A DNA stretch of 64,000 nucleotides from Lachnospiraceae bacterium (GCA_024399135.1 JAKSHY010000008.1:53347-117346), one strand, 5' to 3'. Counted from the stretch's first letter, positions 18,097 through 26,955 are shown. Notes: generated by a model not told the origin, from the letters alone. Translations and numbers: made by a program.

Positions 18097-18297
18097 AGTT
18101 TTGATCTACTCCTTTTTGCCCTGAAATGCCCCGTTTTCTAATGAAGTAAACTTACCATCAAACAATCACAAATGATTAAGTTATGCTAATGAAGGCATCG
18201 CTGAATGAAAAAATAACAAGTTCCATTCATTAAACTATTATAATGAAAGCACATTGTGGACAAGCAATATATAAAAGGACTATCTCCGTCTCCGAAG

Positions 18298-20067
18298 TTA
18301 ATTCAACTTATTCTTTACAGTTTCCTTTACTATTCTATTAAATTCAACGGTTCTTAAAACATCATGTCTATTTCTTCCTTTGTATTCATCTCGCATCAAC
18401 ACTTCGTCCAATATGCTCTTAGCCTCCACAAAATAGCTATCAGACTCAGCAACCTTTAAAATATTTATTATATTTTTTATTTCGTTTTTCATATCTCTAC
18501 TACTAAATTCTAGAACACCTAGCTCTTTCACCATAAGCATACGCACTACCATAATTATATAATATCTTAAGGCATAATCGTGCTTAGAAAATTTTCTTTC
18601 CTTCTGCATAGATACAAACTTCACAAATAAATACGAAGCAATATAATACAATTCAGGTTTATGATCTGCGCTAAAAAGTTTTCCAGTATTACTTTTTAAA
18701 ATATTCGCAGGATTAGTTCCATATACAATATGTGGCGCTTCACTATACACACTAACAAATGCTCTTATCAATCCATGTAAAGTGACAATCTGATAATCAC
18801 CATTTCGATTCTTTATATCTACCTCTTCACCCGATCTTCTTTCATAAAACATTTCAATCGGCATATCTTTAGAATATTCTGCGAATAACAATTGCAATTC
18901 TTTATGGTATTTTGTTAATGCAATAAAGGCTTCCTCTGGAACAGGACTCTGTCGATTAGTGGATTTAACAATATTACTAATCAAATCAGCATCTGTTGTA
19001 TATATTATTTTAACTGGAACAAAAATACTACTCGCTGATACTTTGCAATTAAATATTTCATTACTAGTCTGGCACCCATTCACAATTTGAAAATCAGCCA
19101 ACTCATACTCATTGGCGCCAAGCGAAACCACTGATTTTGCAATAATCGTAACACCATTATTTAATAGGACAAATTTATCTTGTAAAGATTTTTCAGAAAT
19201 CGTTTTTCTTATTTCTGAATTGACACCATTGTCCTCCCCCTGATAATCTCTGACATTTTCATAAAATATGCGCCTGCGTATATCTCCATTAGAATCACAT
19301 ATTATATTTAGATAGTCATCACCAGTGAGATATCCAATATATGCTTCTTTAACCTCTTGAATCTTATCTAGTATTATACAATTCTTCAAATTCACTTTTG
19401 CCGAAACACTATTCTGAATTTCATTATATGCATCCATAATATAGTTTCTTCCAATGACCTGTATTTCAAAATTTTTAATATCTTTTAATACCGTTTTCAT
19501 TTCTGAAATTGAAGACTGACAAATAGTATTTATCAGTTTCTTATCCCAGTCCGAAGCAACCGTAGCATAGTAAATAAAGCATTTAGGCGATTTACTAGTA
19601 CAGTACCTGTAATTCTCATAGTTAAAAATTGCGTCGTAGATTTCTTTCGCATTTAAGATATTAGAATTCACTTCAGATATTGAATCAAAATCTTCCAAAA
19701 ATGTTTTTGTAGCCTGTATTGTTTTTAGCAAATCCCCGGTTTCACATTTTTCTTCTGTTTTCGTTTGGATAAAAACAATATCTACATCAAGTTGTTTTGA
19801 TTTGGTATATATATCAATATCTTCCTTACTCAACACTAAATTTCCATTTACTATAAACGCAATGGCATCTAAACCAAATTGACTTTTTTCATCTACAACA
19901 AGTCTTTCTAGATCGCCTTTATCTCCGCTAAACGCATCAGGATGAAATTTCGATACAACTAAATAGTTTACAAAGTATTCAAACGCTTTATCAAGCGCCA
20001 AGTCATCAATGATGTAATCTTTACAAAAATCATTTAACATTCCCTCAATTATTTTTCCTAATGCCAT
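18298..20067 (-). CDS. AIPR family abortive phage infection protein
   Basis: This 589-residue protein carries the AIPR core: FVLLNNGVTIIAKSV followed by LADFQIVNGCQTSNEIF (about 290-335), with a NRQSPVPEEAF block after it. The N-terminal 220 residues hold a restriction-endonuclease-like stretch (FGLDAIAFIVNG, VDIVFIQTKTEE) that resembles the D...QxK nuclease core. Known: AIPR proteins are linked to abortive infection and to modification-dependent restriction loci, though their biochemistry is poorly defined. It stands alone here with TGGAGGATAAAG before the ATG. Defence is the likely role. Confidence 0.85.
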   Translation of the reverse strand: MALGKIIEGMLNDFCKDYIIDDLALDKAFEYFVNYLVVSKFHPDAFSGDKGDLERLVVDEKSQFGLDAIAFIVNGNLVLSKEDIDIYTKSKQLDVDIVFIQTKTEEKCETGDLLKTIQATKTFLEDFDSISEVNSNILNAKEIYDAIFNYENYRYCTSKSPKCFIYYATVASDWDKKLINTICQSSISEMKTVLKDIKNFEIQVIGRNYIMDAYNEIQNSVSAKVNLKNCIILDKIQEVKEAYIGYLTGDDYLNIICDSNGDIRRRIFYENVRDYQGEDNGVNSEIRKTISEKSLQDKFVLLNNGVTIIAKSVVSLGANEYELADFQIVNGCQTSNEIFNCKVSASSIFVPVKIIYTTDADLISNIVKSTNRQSPVPEEAFIALTKYHKELQLLFAEYSKDMPIEMFYERRSGEEVDIKNRNGDYQIVTLHGLIRAFVSVYSEAPHIVYGTNPANILKSNTGKLFSADHKPELYYIASYLFVKFVSMQKERKFSKHDYALRYYIIMVVRMLMVKELGVLEFSSRDMKNEIKNIINILKVAESDSYFVEAKSILDEVLMRDEYKGRNRHDVLRTVEFNRIVKETVKNKLN

Positions 20068-20425
20068 TCTTTATCCTCCAATATTCACATCTCTTTCGTT
20101 TTATAACTCATCGAAAAAATAACATTCTAGAATGACCACTAAATTCATTGTGCTCATATCCTAAAATGGTGAATAATTCTATCATTCTAATTATAATGGT
20201 TAGCAAAATCACTTCTTAATGTTGCTCTTTCACTTTCATTGAACATATTTAACATTCTGCTCATCTTCTTCGTAATATAGCTGAGCAATTTTCCTTAATA
20301 TCTCCACTAATCTAAACATACCAGTTTCATCTGCCATTTTGGCTTTTTCTTAATAATCATTTTCAATAGCAAATTACGTTTTGATTATTGCCTTCTTTTC
20401 TTCAGCCCAATAGTGCTGAACAAAT
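20068..20425. other. 358-bp intergenic region, no gene
   Basis: I see no supported gene. A 12-bp palindrome CATTCTAGAATG at about 20129-20140 lies some 60-70 bases upstream of the AIPR start and could be an operator. The rest, toward 20425, shows nothing recognisable. Confidence 0.35.
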
Positions 20426-20947
20426 CTATGCAAATATCAATGTTACTATCAATGACGCAATTATACCTAGCCCAAATGAAATCATTCTTTCTTTCCATAT
20501 ATTTCTCTTAGAACTCATGCCTTCCACAAGCATAAGTATCTTCTTTACATCTTCAATGTTCTCTGTAACAACTATCCCCTTCTTATCATTCCTACTCCGT
20601 TCTTGATTTTGACTTAAATTTGTTATTATCTCACTAGTTCCAGTTTTTTGTTCTATTTCATCAAAAACAGGACCATCTACATGAGCAATTCTTTTTATTA
20701 GCTCCTTTACCTGAATTCTCAAAGGAATATCTGTCAAAACGCATACCGGCTTAGTGTCATTGCTCACTGTCATTTGTGTATATACACGATTAGAATCATA
20801 TGAATTTGTTAAATTCATCGTTAATGGCACAGCTATTACTTCTTGACCAATAACACGAACAATAATAACTGGTCGGTAACACGCACGTAGTTTTTTTTCA
20901 ATCTCATCCTTCAAATAATATGTATAGACATCTCCCTTTTTTATCAT
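20426..20947 (-). CDS. PemK/MazF-like protein with C-terminal membrane anchor
   Basis: The N-terminal 110 residues fit the PemK/MazF fold: KKGDVYTYYL, RPVIIVRVIGQEVIAVPLTMN and CVLTDIPLRI. After a polar, helical linker (about 120-150) a hydrophobic helix, FGLGIIASLIVTLIFA, ends the protein, so it is predicted to be tail-anchored. Known: PemK/MazF toxins cleave RNA and are cytoplasmic, about 110 residues, with a small antitoxin. Neither the length nor the anchor is usual, and no antitoxin gene is beside it. The ATG at 20947 is chosen because GGAG lies six bases before it; two earlier ATGs overlap that site. Confidence 0.7.
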   Translation of the reverse strand: MIKKGDVYTYYLKDEIEKKLRACYRPVIIVRVIGQEVIAVPLTMNLTNSYDSNRVYTQMTVSNDTKPVCVLTDIPLRIQVKELIKRIAHVDGPVFDEIEQKTGTSEIITNLSQNQERSRNDKKGIVVTENIEDVKKILMLVEGMSSKRNIWKERMISFGLGIIASLIVTLIFA

Positions 20948-21040
20948 AATCATCTCCATTCATATATCAAAACTAGTATCTTTTATTCTACTTCATTCAG
21001 TTTTTCATTTTTATAATGGTGATATTATTATCAACCTCAC

Positions 21041-21103
21041 CAATGACAGCAACACAATAATACAGATACTACATCACCATCTATTATTGTGTTGCTGTCA
21101 TTG
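21041..21103. repeat. 22-bp perfect inverted repeat with 19-base loop
   Basis: The arms at 21041-21062 and 21082-21103 are exact reverse complements built on AATGACAGCAACACAAT. The loop contains ATCACCAT, which is complementary to ATGGTGAT at 21016-21023, so a pseudoknot or alternative fold is possible. No T tract follows on either strand. It could be a structured RNA, a decayed transposon end pair or an operator. Confidence 0.7.
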
Positions 21104-21375
21104 TTATCATACATCCTCTGCTACTTTTTAATCAATATTATATCTGCTAGTAGCCAATCTACATCATTCAATTTATCATATCAAAACCTTTGAGCCTCAT
21201 ATTCCTTCAACACAAGATTTCCTTCCACTATTTCACAGCAATAACTATCCATCGAAAGATAAAATGTCGGGCAATCATGTTCAGTCGTTTCGATCAAATC
21301 GCCTACTAAGATAACAGTATCCTACTCTTCTTCAATCTCACATACCAAAACTATTGAGGTGTTCCCCAAAAAAGA

Positions 21376-21410
21376 AGAGCCTCGGTTGCATACATGACTA
21401 CCGAGACTCT
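21376..21410 (-). terminator. Strong rho-independent terminator
   Basis: An 11-bp stem with one G-U pair (AGAGTCTCGGT with ACCGAGGCTCT) and a 13-base loop is followed on the minus strand by TCTTTTTT. It lies at the end of the RT/ATPase-fragment transcript. Confidence 0.88.
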
Positions 21411-21724
21411 CATGATTTGATAAATTCATCGATTCGATCACCGATTTCATCACTCCACAGCGACAGGTTATCGAGTTCTTCATCAATCATATCCTTACTG
21501 GGGACGCTCACTCCGTAAAAATAGCATATAGTCATATATTTTTAAGTTATATGTTTTTGCCATCTCAATAATGGTGTAGCCCCATTGAAATTTTGACATT
21601 CAATCCATGCTCCTAGTTTACTTTTTCCCGAACCATTAGCTCCTATAATAATAACAGCATTATTCTGCGTTTCATACTCTGTTTTCTGGCCATTTTCATC
21701 AGGAAGCCAATACTTAAAACTCAT
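21410..21724 (-). pseudogene. Remnant of an AAA ATPase gene
   Basis: An ATG at 21724 with an AAGGGTGAG site begins a 60-codon frame whose Walker A is VIIIGANGSGKSKLGAW. The frame leaves the family soon after and stops at 21542. A following 41-codon frame (21535-21410, ending DRIDEFIKS) reads like an acidic C-terminal tail. I infer that the middle of an ATPase gene of several hundred codons was deleted. It once may have been the partner of the reverse transcriptase gene upstream. Confidence 0.6.
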
Positions 21725-21847
21725 ATATTCTCACCCTTTTTTAATATTTTTATCTTATTTTCTTTTTTGAAGACTACTCACATCTACTGCAAACACTTCA
21801 GTTCATTTGACTATAAGAATTTATAACTGCATTTTTCCCTCAAAAAT

Positions 21848-23375
21848 TTAGCGATAATCAGCCTTAATAAATGAAACTCCAGCCTTTTTCATATTTTTCC
21901 AGTTTCCTGCCAAATTTCCATTTAAACATTCATATACGAATACCCATTGCTCATCCATATCTGTCGCCAATAGACTATTTGCATATTTTCGCAAAATAGT
22001 TTCTCCTCCACGCCACTTAATTTTTCTACAATATAACAATGCTAGTAAAGAAAAAATACTATCATTTGCTTTTTTACTTCATCAATATCAAAAACTGTAT
22101 CCAAGCAACAATCATACTTAATCGCAAAATATAATGAATAACTACAAGCCTCATAGTTTCTCTTTGTCAGATTTGAGTCATATATTAATTTTGCAAATTT
22201 CTCAATATCCTCTTTTTCCGCACCGAATGGGGTAAATACATACTCATCTAGCCAAGATACTATATAAGGATATAGCAAAGACAACGTTACCATCTTCTGC
22301 ACAACATATTTCTTTGCATTATCAGTCAGATTATACTTCGGTTGTCCATCTTTTGCTTTACCAGATAATACTTTCAATGCGTAAAATAAAATCGCTGTAT
22401 CTCTAGAATTATTTTCCATAAGGTTAATAGAATAATCTATTAACGACCTTACCTCCTTATAATCTACATATTGCTGAAATCTTCCAAAAGTCACTATTTT
22501 ATTTTCTATTTGATTAACCCATTGTTCAACTGTAGCCATTGGCAATTCACATATCTCTGTTTTTTTGTGATTTATAGCCAAATCGTATTTTTCTAATTCA
22601 CAATTTAAATCTATCAAAAATTGGTCAGCTTCATCTTTTGATTTCACAAAGCATGAATAGTCATCAATATTACGAATATATTCATATTTTTTCTTAAGCT
22701 CAAAATCAATCTTACATAGAATAATTTCAGACAAAATATTCGATGTATGTGGTCCAATCAATAATCCATGAGTTTCGCCATTCTTGGATCGTTGTGTCCA
22801 ATAATCAATTTGGTTATACCACTCTGATTTATTATGATTATTTTTCTTGGCCTCATTTTTACCGACTAAAGCCCATGGAATAGCATGTGAATAGATACTT
22901 GGAAAACACTTTGAAATGTCAGCATGTACAACATATTTTTTCCCTAGTGTAATTTCTGGATCAGGCGTACCATCAATTCTCCAGTTTTTATAATTCATCA
23001 AAAATAGAGCTTCTGTGTCTTTCATCTTTCTGACATGTATACGACTTATCTTGATATTATCTCCAGAAGTCATCTTCTCAAAATGATTTCTAATATCACC
23101 CCAATTTTCAGCTAAACATTTACATAATCGCTCATGTGCCATAGGAGTCGGAATTCCTATAGGCCTTGGTATATTAATATTACGCATGTTATTATAGCAA
23201 ACATACGGATACCATCTATTATCAAATTGTAGTCTACTAGCATCCTTACAATACTGAAGAAAAGCTCGCCATCAAATACTGGCGGTAGTTTTTCCGAAAA
23301 CAAACCATATTTTATCAATCTGTCATATAATTCGTCAGCCGTAATTTCATTCATACAATCGGCATATGACATCAT
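21848..23375 (-). pseudogene. Abi/DRT-like reverse transcriptase, split by two frameshifts
   Basis: Three overlapping frames give one protein of about 510 residues. Piece 1 (from 23375) reads MNEITADELYDRLIKYGLF; piece 2 (ending 22042) holds motif A HADISKCFPSIYSHAIPW, motif B GPHTSNILSE and motif C RNIDDYSCF; piece 3 (to 21848) ends MDEQWVFVYE...SFIKADYR. The first break is in a T4 run at 23260-23263, where one added T restores the frame. The second is at an A6 run (22070-22075) within the heptamer A AAA AAG, a canonical -1 slippage site. Known: such RTs (Abi and DRT groups) are antiviral. It is either a pseudogene, has sequence errors, or uses frameshifting at the second site. Confidence 0.8.
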
Positions 23376-23412
23376 TTCACAAATTCCTCCTACTAGTTAT
23401 TTACAGGTTACC

Positions 23413-23586
23413 CTATTTCGCTATCATCCTCATCGACTCCCTCGGCTTCCTCATGAAAGTCTCAATTGATAGCTGTTCTATCTTCGATCCATCCTTGAGA
23501 ACAGTAAATTCATCTTTAAGTTCCAGAATCATCCTGTTCCTATGCAACTTAAATTGTGTCAAAAAATTCAGTTCAGGTTCATACAT
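23413..23586 (-). CDS. 57-residue small protein between HEPN-like gene and RT
   Basis: An ATG at 23586 with GGAGA eight bases upstream opens a 57-codon frame: MYEPELNFLTQF at the start, VLKDGSKIEQLSIETFMRKP in the middle and MRMIAK at the end. It is basic at its C-terminus and has no membrane helix. It lies 17 bases after the HEPN-like gene and 37 bases before the RT start, all on one strand, which supports a three-gene operon. I do not recognise it; an RT accessory role is a guess from position. Confidence 0.6.
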   Translation of the reverse strand: MYEPELNFLTQFKLHRNRMILELKDEFTVLKDGSKIEQLSIETFMRKPRESMRMIAK

Positions 23587-23603
23587 ATATCAATTTCTCC
23601 ATT

Positions 23604-24617
23604 TCACTTTTTATTAGGAATTTCAACGAAATTTAAGCACTTCCCTTTCATTACTGGTGATTTTGATATCAATTCATATCTTTTCTCATCATTTGATTTA
23701 ACAATATTATTACCTTCAGAAATCAATTTCTGGATTATTTCATGTCCATCTTCATTTCTTGCACATAATTCCTTAAAATACATGTCTGCCAATAACATCA
23801 TTGAATTGACATCATGAAGCTTGATATCTTCGGACATAAACAAAAAGTGAAGATAATATTCAGCACGGTCATATTCTCCTAATTCATAATAATGATCAGC
23901 AGCCTGTGAATACGCTTGCACCACCCCGGCTTCAGCAGCTTCTATAATAAACAGAAAATATGAATCCTTATCTTTATTCATGGAAAGATTCTTTTTCATA
24001 TATATTTCTATTACATCACTCCATTCCCTATCAGGGGCGTCACTTTCGAGAATTCTTTTAATATCCTTTTTTCTTTCCTTTTTACCTTGAACAAGTTGAA
24101 TACGCTCCTCGTCCAAAAGATCCTGAAGTTCATCTATCAAAGGAATATACTTATTTCTGAAAGCTAATCTATTTTCATCCGGAATAGAAACCTCAACTTT
24201 ATCAACAACTCTAACAAAATTTCGTAAGTCACATAATGCTAATAGTCCACGAAGGTATAATTCTTCCTCGTCTTCATTTTCGTTGGAATGATTAGTTAGA
24301 TTCCTATCATCTTTAAGTTTAATTACTGCATCCTTAGTTGCCCCTTTAACAGAAACAACACTTCCACAAAATCTTATCACTTGCGCAATAAAAGATACAT
24401 CCATATCCGAAATTATATAGTTTTGAACTCCTAAATCACGCATCTTCTCGTAGGCTGCAATATAATTATCTGCGAAGTGGTTATTCTCAACCGCATCCTT
24501 GGCAATACTATACAGTTTTTCCTGCCATCCTGGATTAATAACCATTTCCAAGAATTCTTGACACGCATTACAACGAAGTTTTACTACATCTGGCATTCTG
24601 TTTCTGATATTCATCAT
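23604..24617 (-). CDS. HEPN-like protein with TPR/Sel1-like C-terminus
   Basis: From the ATG at 24617 (GGGAGG site) this is 337 residues; a longer frame to 24767 overlaps the upstream gene and its terminator and is rejected. The first 170 residues are helical and contain DRNLTNH, which fits the RNxxxH catalytic motif of HEPN RNases, followed by the helix RGLLALCDLRNFVRVVD. The last 120 residues resemble TPR/Sel1 repeats (AEAGVVQAYSQAADHYYELG, AEYYLHFLF). Known: HEPN domains are common RNA-cutting effectors in toxin and anti-phage systems. It sits directly upstream of the RT gene. Confidence 0.55.
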   Translation of the reverse strand: MMNIRNRMPDVVKLRCNACQEFLEMVINPGWQEKLYSIAKDAVENNHFADNYIAAYEKMRDLGVQNYIISDMDVSFIAQVIRFCGSVVSVKGATKDAVIKLKDDRNLTNHSNENEDEEELYLRGLLALCDLRNFVRVVDKVEVSIPDENRLAFRNKYIPLIDELQDLLDEERIQLVQGKKERKKDIKRILESDAPDREWSDVIEIYMKKNLSMNKDKDSYFLFIIEAAEAGVVQAYSQAADHYYELGEYDRAEYYLHFLFMSEDIKLHDVNSMMLLADMYFKELCARNEDGHEIIQKLISEGNNIVKSNDEKRYELISKSPVMKGKCLNFVEIPNKK

Positions 24618-24643
24618 TGTACCCTCCCAAAAAGAATAATAAA

Positions 24644-24669
24644 GGCATATAATCCATCGATTACATGCC
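24644..24669 (-). terminator. Terminator or attenuator before the HEPN-RT operon
   Basis: An 11-bp stem (GGCATGTAATC with GATTATATGCC, one G-U pair) and a four-base GATG loop are followed on the minus strand by TTTATTATTCTTTTT, and then by the GGGAGG site of the HEPN-like gene. It could end the small gene at 24685 or attenuate read-through into the operon. Confidence 0.75.
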
Positions 24670-24684
24670 TCGCTAATCAAAGAA

Positions 24685-24852
24685 TTAGCAGTTGCCGTTT
24701 CCGGCAATTGCATATTCCTTACAAGCATCAGCCACATGGGTTGACACTCTTTCAGCTGCAGAGGCATCCATCTTCACTGCGAAGATAATCCCTACTGTAG
24801 TTGCTCCAAGAGCAACAATAAACTTCCAATCGATATTGATTGTTAAGTTCAT
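24685..24852 (-). CDS. 55-residue small membrane protein
   Basis: The ATG at 24852 follows a near-perfect AAAGGAGG site. The peptide has one membrane helix (WKFIVALGATTVGIIFAVKM, residues 10-29) and a short polar tail ending GNGNC. The frame could extend to 24915 but the ribosome site decides the start. Its gene stands before a terminator and the HEPN-RT operon. It resembles no family I know; a small holin-like or toxin-like membrane effector is possible. Confidence 0.6.
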   Translation of the reverse strand: MNLTINIDWKFIVALGATTVGIIFAVKMDASAAERVSTHVADACKEYAIAGNGNC

Positions 24853-25000
24853 GACACTACCTCCTTTCCGGGAGCCTTCTCCCAACATGCCGGGTAGCAT
24901 TGTTGCCCTATTCAATTGGAATATTTTAGAATATCACTTATTTCGTGAATGTCAACACATTAATTATAAAAAAATATATCCACATTCACAACAAGAAAAA

Positions 25001-25020
25001 GCACCCCTTGAGGAGTGCTA
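25001..25020 (-). terminator. Rho-independent terminator after integrase remnant
   Basis: AGCACTCC and GGGGTGCT form an 8-bp stem (one G-U) with a TCAA loop, followed by TTTTTCTTG on the minus strand. It lies 17 bases past the decayed integrase stop. Confidence 0.9.
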
Positions 25021-25036
25021 GATTTCGATTCAAAAT

Positions 25037-25560
25037 TTATACTACTTTGAATGCTTTCTGTGTTATCGGTTTCTCGTCTTTTTTCTCAATGGCCTCCTAT
25101 GCCTTTCTGAAGTCTTCCATCTTGCGAAGTTCCTCTTCAGCATCTTCAAGTCCAAGATGCGTGTACACATTCATAGTTACTGAAATATCTGAATGCTCCA
25201 TAATATACTGAAGTGTTTTAGGATTCATTCCTGACTTGCCTGATTACTACAGTAAGTATGTCTGCACACATGCAGTGTGATATTCGGCATCTGTCCCTTA
25301 TAAATATCGTTGTACCTACCAACCATATGATTGAATCTGCGCTGCCAATGCATCGCTACAAGTGGCATGTCATTCTCATCGTAGAAAATAATCCTGTATA
25401 GCCATCTATGATCTTCTCAACTCTCGGTGCATCTCTATCCTCAATAATCACTCTAAACATATCCGCCACATCATTAGTAATTGGAATTTTTCTTGTTTCG
25501 GCATTCGTATTTGTAGTCTCAATGATTTATCTCATATCAGCAATTCTCTGTAATTGGTAC
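25037..25560 (-). pseudogene. C-terminal remnant of a second Tn916-type integrase
   Basis: Minus-strand translation in shifting frames matches the integrase at 14127-15119 from QLQR to the C-terminal KPITQKAFKVV. There is an in-frame TAA after IADMR, a frameshift near DGYTG, and another stop in the KA/EAIEKK region. The HSDIS motif keeps the catalytic His that the first copy lacks, together with NVYTHLGLEDAEEEL. The N-terminal half is missing. Together with the first integrase it brackets the defence island. Confidence 0.85.
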
Positions 25561-25699
25561 CGTCACTATACCGAGAATATTATTTCATGGACCATGATTA
25601 CAATTAAAGGAACTAAGCTATTATGCGCTTACTCTATATCAATATAAAGGTTGGGAAAGGGATTTTACCCCTAAAATTACTCGCTTACTAGATAACAAA

Positions 25700-25724
25700 A
25701 CGCCCCAACCAACAGCTAGAGCGT
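25700..25724 (-). terminator. Possible terminator after the sugar cassette
   Basis: ACGCTC and GGGCGT can pair around a 13-base loop, followed on the minus strand by TTTTGTTAT. It is a weak to moderate signal about 60 bases past the methyltransferase stop at 25786. Confidence 0.5.
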
Positions 25725-25785
25725 CAAAAGTACTAAGTAGCACATATACCATAATAATTTCCTACACATTTGAATTAAAATAAAA

Positions 25786-26955
25786 TTATATCTTTTCAAC
25801 ATATACATCCGGATATTTCTCATTGACAATTCGACATATCTCATCAGAATACGAACCACCAATTACCAATATTGCCGAAATACCTTTATCACTTATTTCA
25901 TCTGGTGAAATAATTAATTTGTGAGATACTGGTGTATACTTGTTCTGCTTATATGGAGCAGAATCAATCACATACGAAAAGCAATTCATATACTTATACT
26001 GGGTCATTAATAATAATGCTTGATGCCCTGCTCCCCATATTGCCAATTTACAACCATCCATATTGTTTTTTACAACAAAACTATCCATTCTATCCATAAG
26101 TTCATTCATTTTATTACTAAAAAGACTAGCGTCGACCCTTCCGCGCTTTTTAACGATAGCAGAGATAATATAATCATGCCATATGACTTCACACGACATT
26201 ACTTCAAATCCATTATTTTCAAGCAAATTCCGAAGCGTGTTACACGTAAAATACGACAAGTGATCTAACATCAATTCAGAAAATAGACCATTGCGTAAAA
26301 TCATATCTCCATTTGGTACTTCTATTAATCCAACTCCTTGATCCTCCAAATTATTATATATGCCCTTAAGAAAACTGCTTATATTAGGAATATGTTCAAG
26401 GAAATTCATTATATAAAAGCCATCATATGGTGCGTTTGGAATCACATAATTCTCATCTTCTATAAACCCCTCATAAATTCTTAAGCCATAACCTTCTGCT
26501 TTTTTACAAGACTCTTTCAAATGTTCTAATCCAACAACAGAAACATCATTTTCTAACATCATCTGCATATACTCGCCAGCACCTGCGCCTACTTCAATAA
26601 TCCTTTTCTTGTAAAGGTTATTGGAATCAACAAATTCAGCAAAATAATCTCTGCGAAACTCTCGCATATCTTCAGAGACTGCGACAGCTCGAATAACATC
26701 TTTGTAATAATATACAGGTTCTTGAAGTATCTGGACAAGTCCACATCTATCGCACTGATATAATTCTATGTCAATCCCTTTATCAGTTAAAATTTCATCC
26801 TTTTGTGGAAAATTTTGTACAATGCTAGGAATGTTCTTCATACTATAAAATGGTTTGTTTGAAATAATCGAATTACAACATCTGCATTTTTTTATTGTCA
26901 AATCGCCACTATCTACACATGTTCTGTTTATACACATTTCCATCAATTTTCTCAA
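25786..26955 (-). CDS. Sugar C-methyltransferase-like SAM enzyme
   Basis: The 389-residue protein has three parts. The N-terminus has paired cysteines (CRCCNS, CDRCGLVQ) for a zinc site, the centre is a class I SAM fold (IIEVGAGAGEYMQMM, FLEHIPN), and the C-terminus is a small Rossmann-like domain (IWGAGHQALLLM, VIDSAPYKQ). Known: this architecture belongs to C-methyltransferases acting on NDP-keto-deoxy sugars (TylC3/KijD1 type) and their relatives. It ends the 35.1-25.8 kb cassette. The frame begins at TTG, but an ATG four codons on (MEMCINR) is the likelier start. The substrate is unknown. Confidence 0.75.
   Translation of the reverse strand: MRKLMEMCINRTCVDSGDLTIKKCRCCNSIISNKPFYSMKNIPSIVQNFPQKDEILTDKGIDIELYQCDRCGLVQILQEPVYYYKDVIRAVAVSEDMREFRRDYFAEFVDSNNLYKKRIIEVGAGAGEYMQMMLENDVSVVGLEHLKESCKKAEGYGLRIYEGFIEDENYVIPNAPYDGFYIMNFLEHIPNISSFLKGIYNNLEDQGVGLIEVPNGDMILRNGLFSELMLDHLSYFTCNTLRNLLENNGFEVMSCEVIWHDYIISAIVKKRGRVDASLFSNKMNELMDRMDSFVVKNNMDGCKLAIWGAGHQALLLMTQYKYMNCFSYVIDSAPYKQNKYTPVSHKLIISPDEISDKGISAILVIGGSYSDEICRIVNEKYPDVYVEKI

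Larger units (their letters stand above)
17948..18297. other. 350-bp intergenic region with integration scar
   Basis: No intact gene is seen. The stretch contains phosphatase-like fragment C (18007-18096), a perfect hairpin inside it (18048-18070), a GTGTAGTA direct repeat (about 17985-18004) and about 200 bases toward 18297 in which I see nothing recognisable. Confidence 0.5.
20960..21541. other. Gene-poor 580-bp region with long hairpin and terminator
   Basis: No intact gene is supported. The region holds a 22-bp perfect inverted repeat (21041-21103), a short decayed minus-strand frame ending near 21185 (with readable phrase DLIETTEHDCPTF but an in-frame stop), a strong terminator (21376-21410), and a 41-codon tail of the ATPase remnant (21410-21535). 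Confidence 0.5.

Noticed and set aside
20068..20425. A 25-codon minus-strand peptide starting MIELFTILGYEHNE upstream of the AIPR gene
   Set aside because: It has no ribosome site and no family match, so there is not enough to call a gene.
23366..23617. Plus-strand frame of 83 codons at 23.4-23.6 kb
   Set aside because: The opposite strand holds a 57-codon gene with a good ribosome site and operon spacing, which explains the region better.
24618..24767. Upstream extension of the HEPN-like gene to a start at 24767
   Set aside because: It would overlap the small membrane gene and run through a terminator hairpin; the GGGAGG site at the ATG 24617 is far better.
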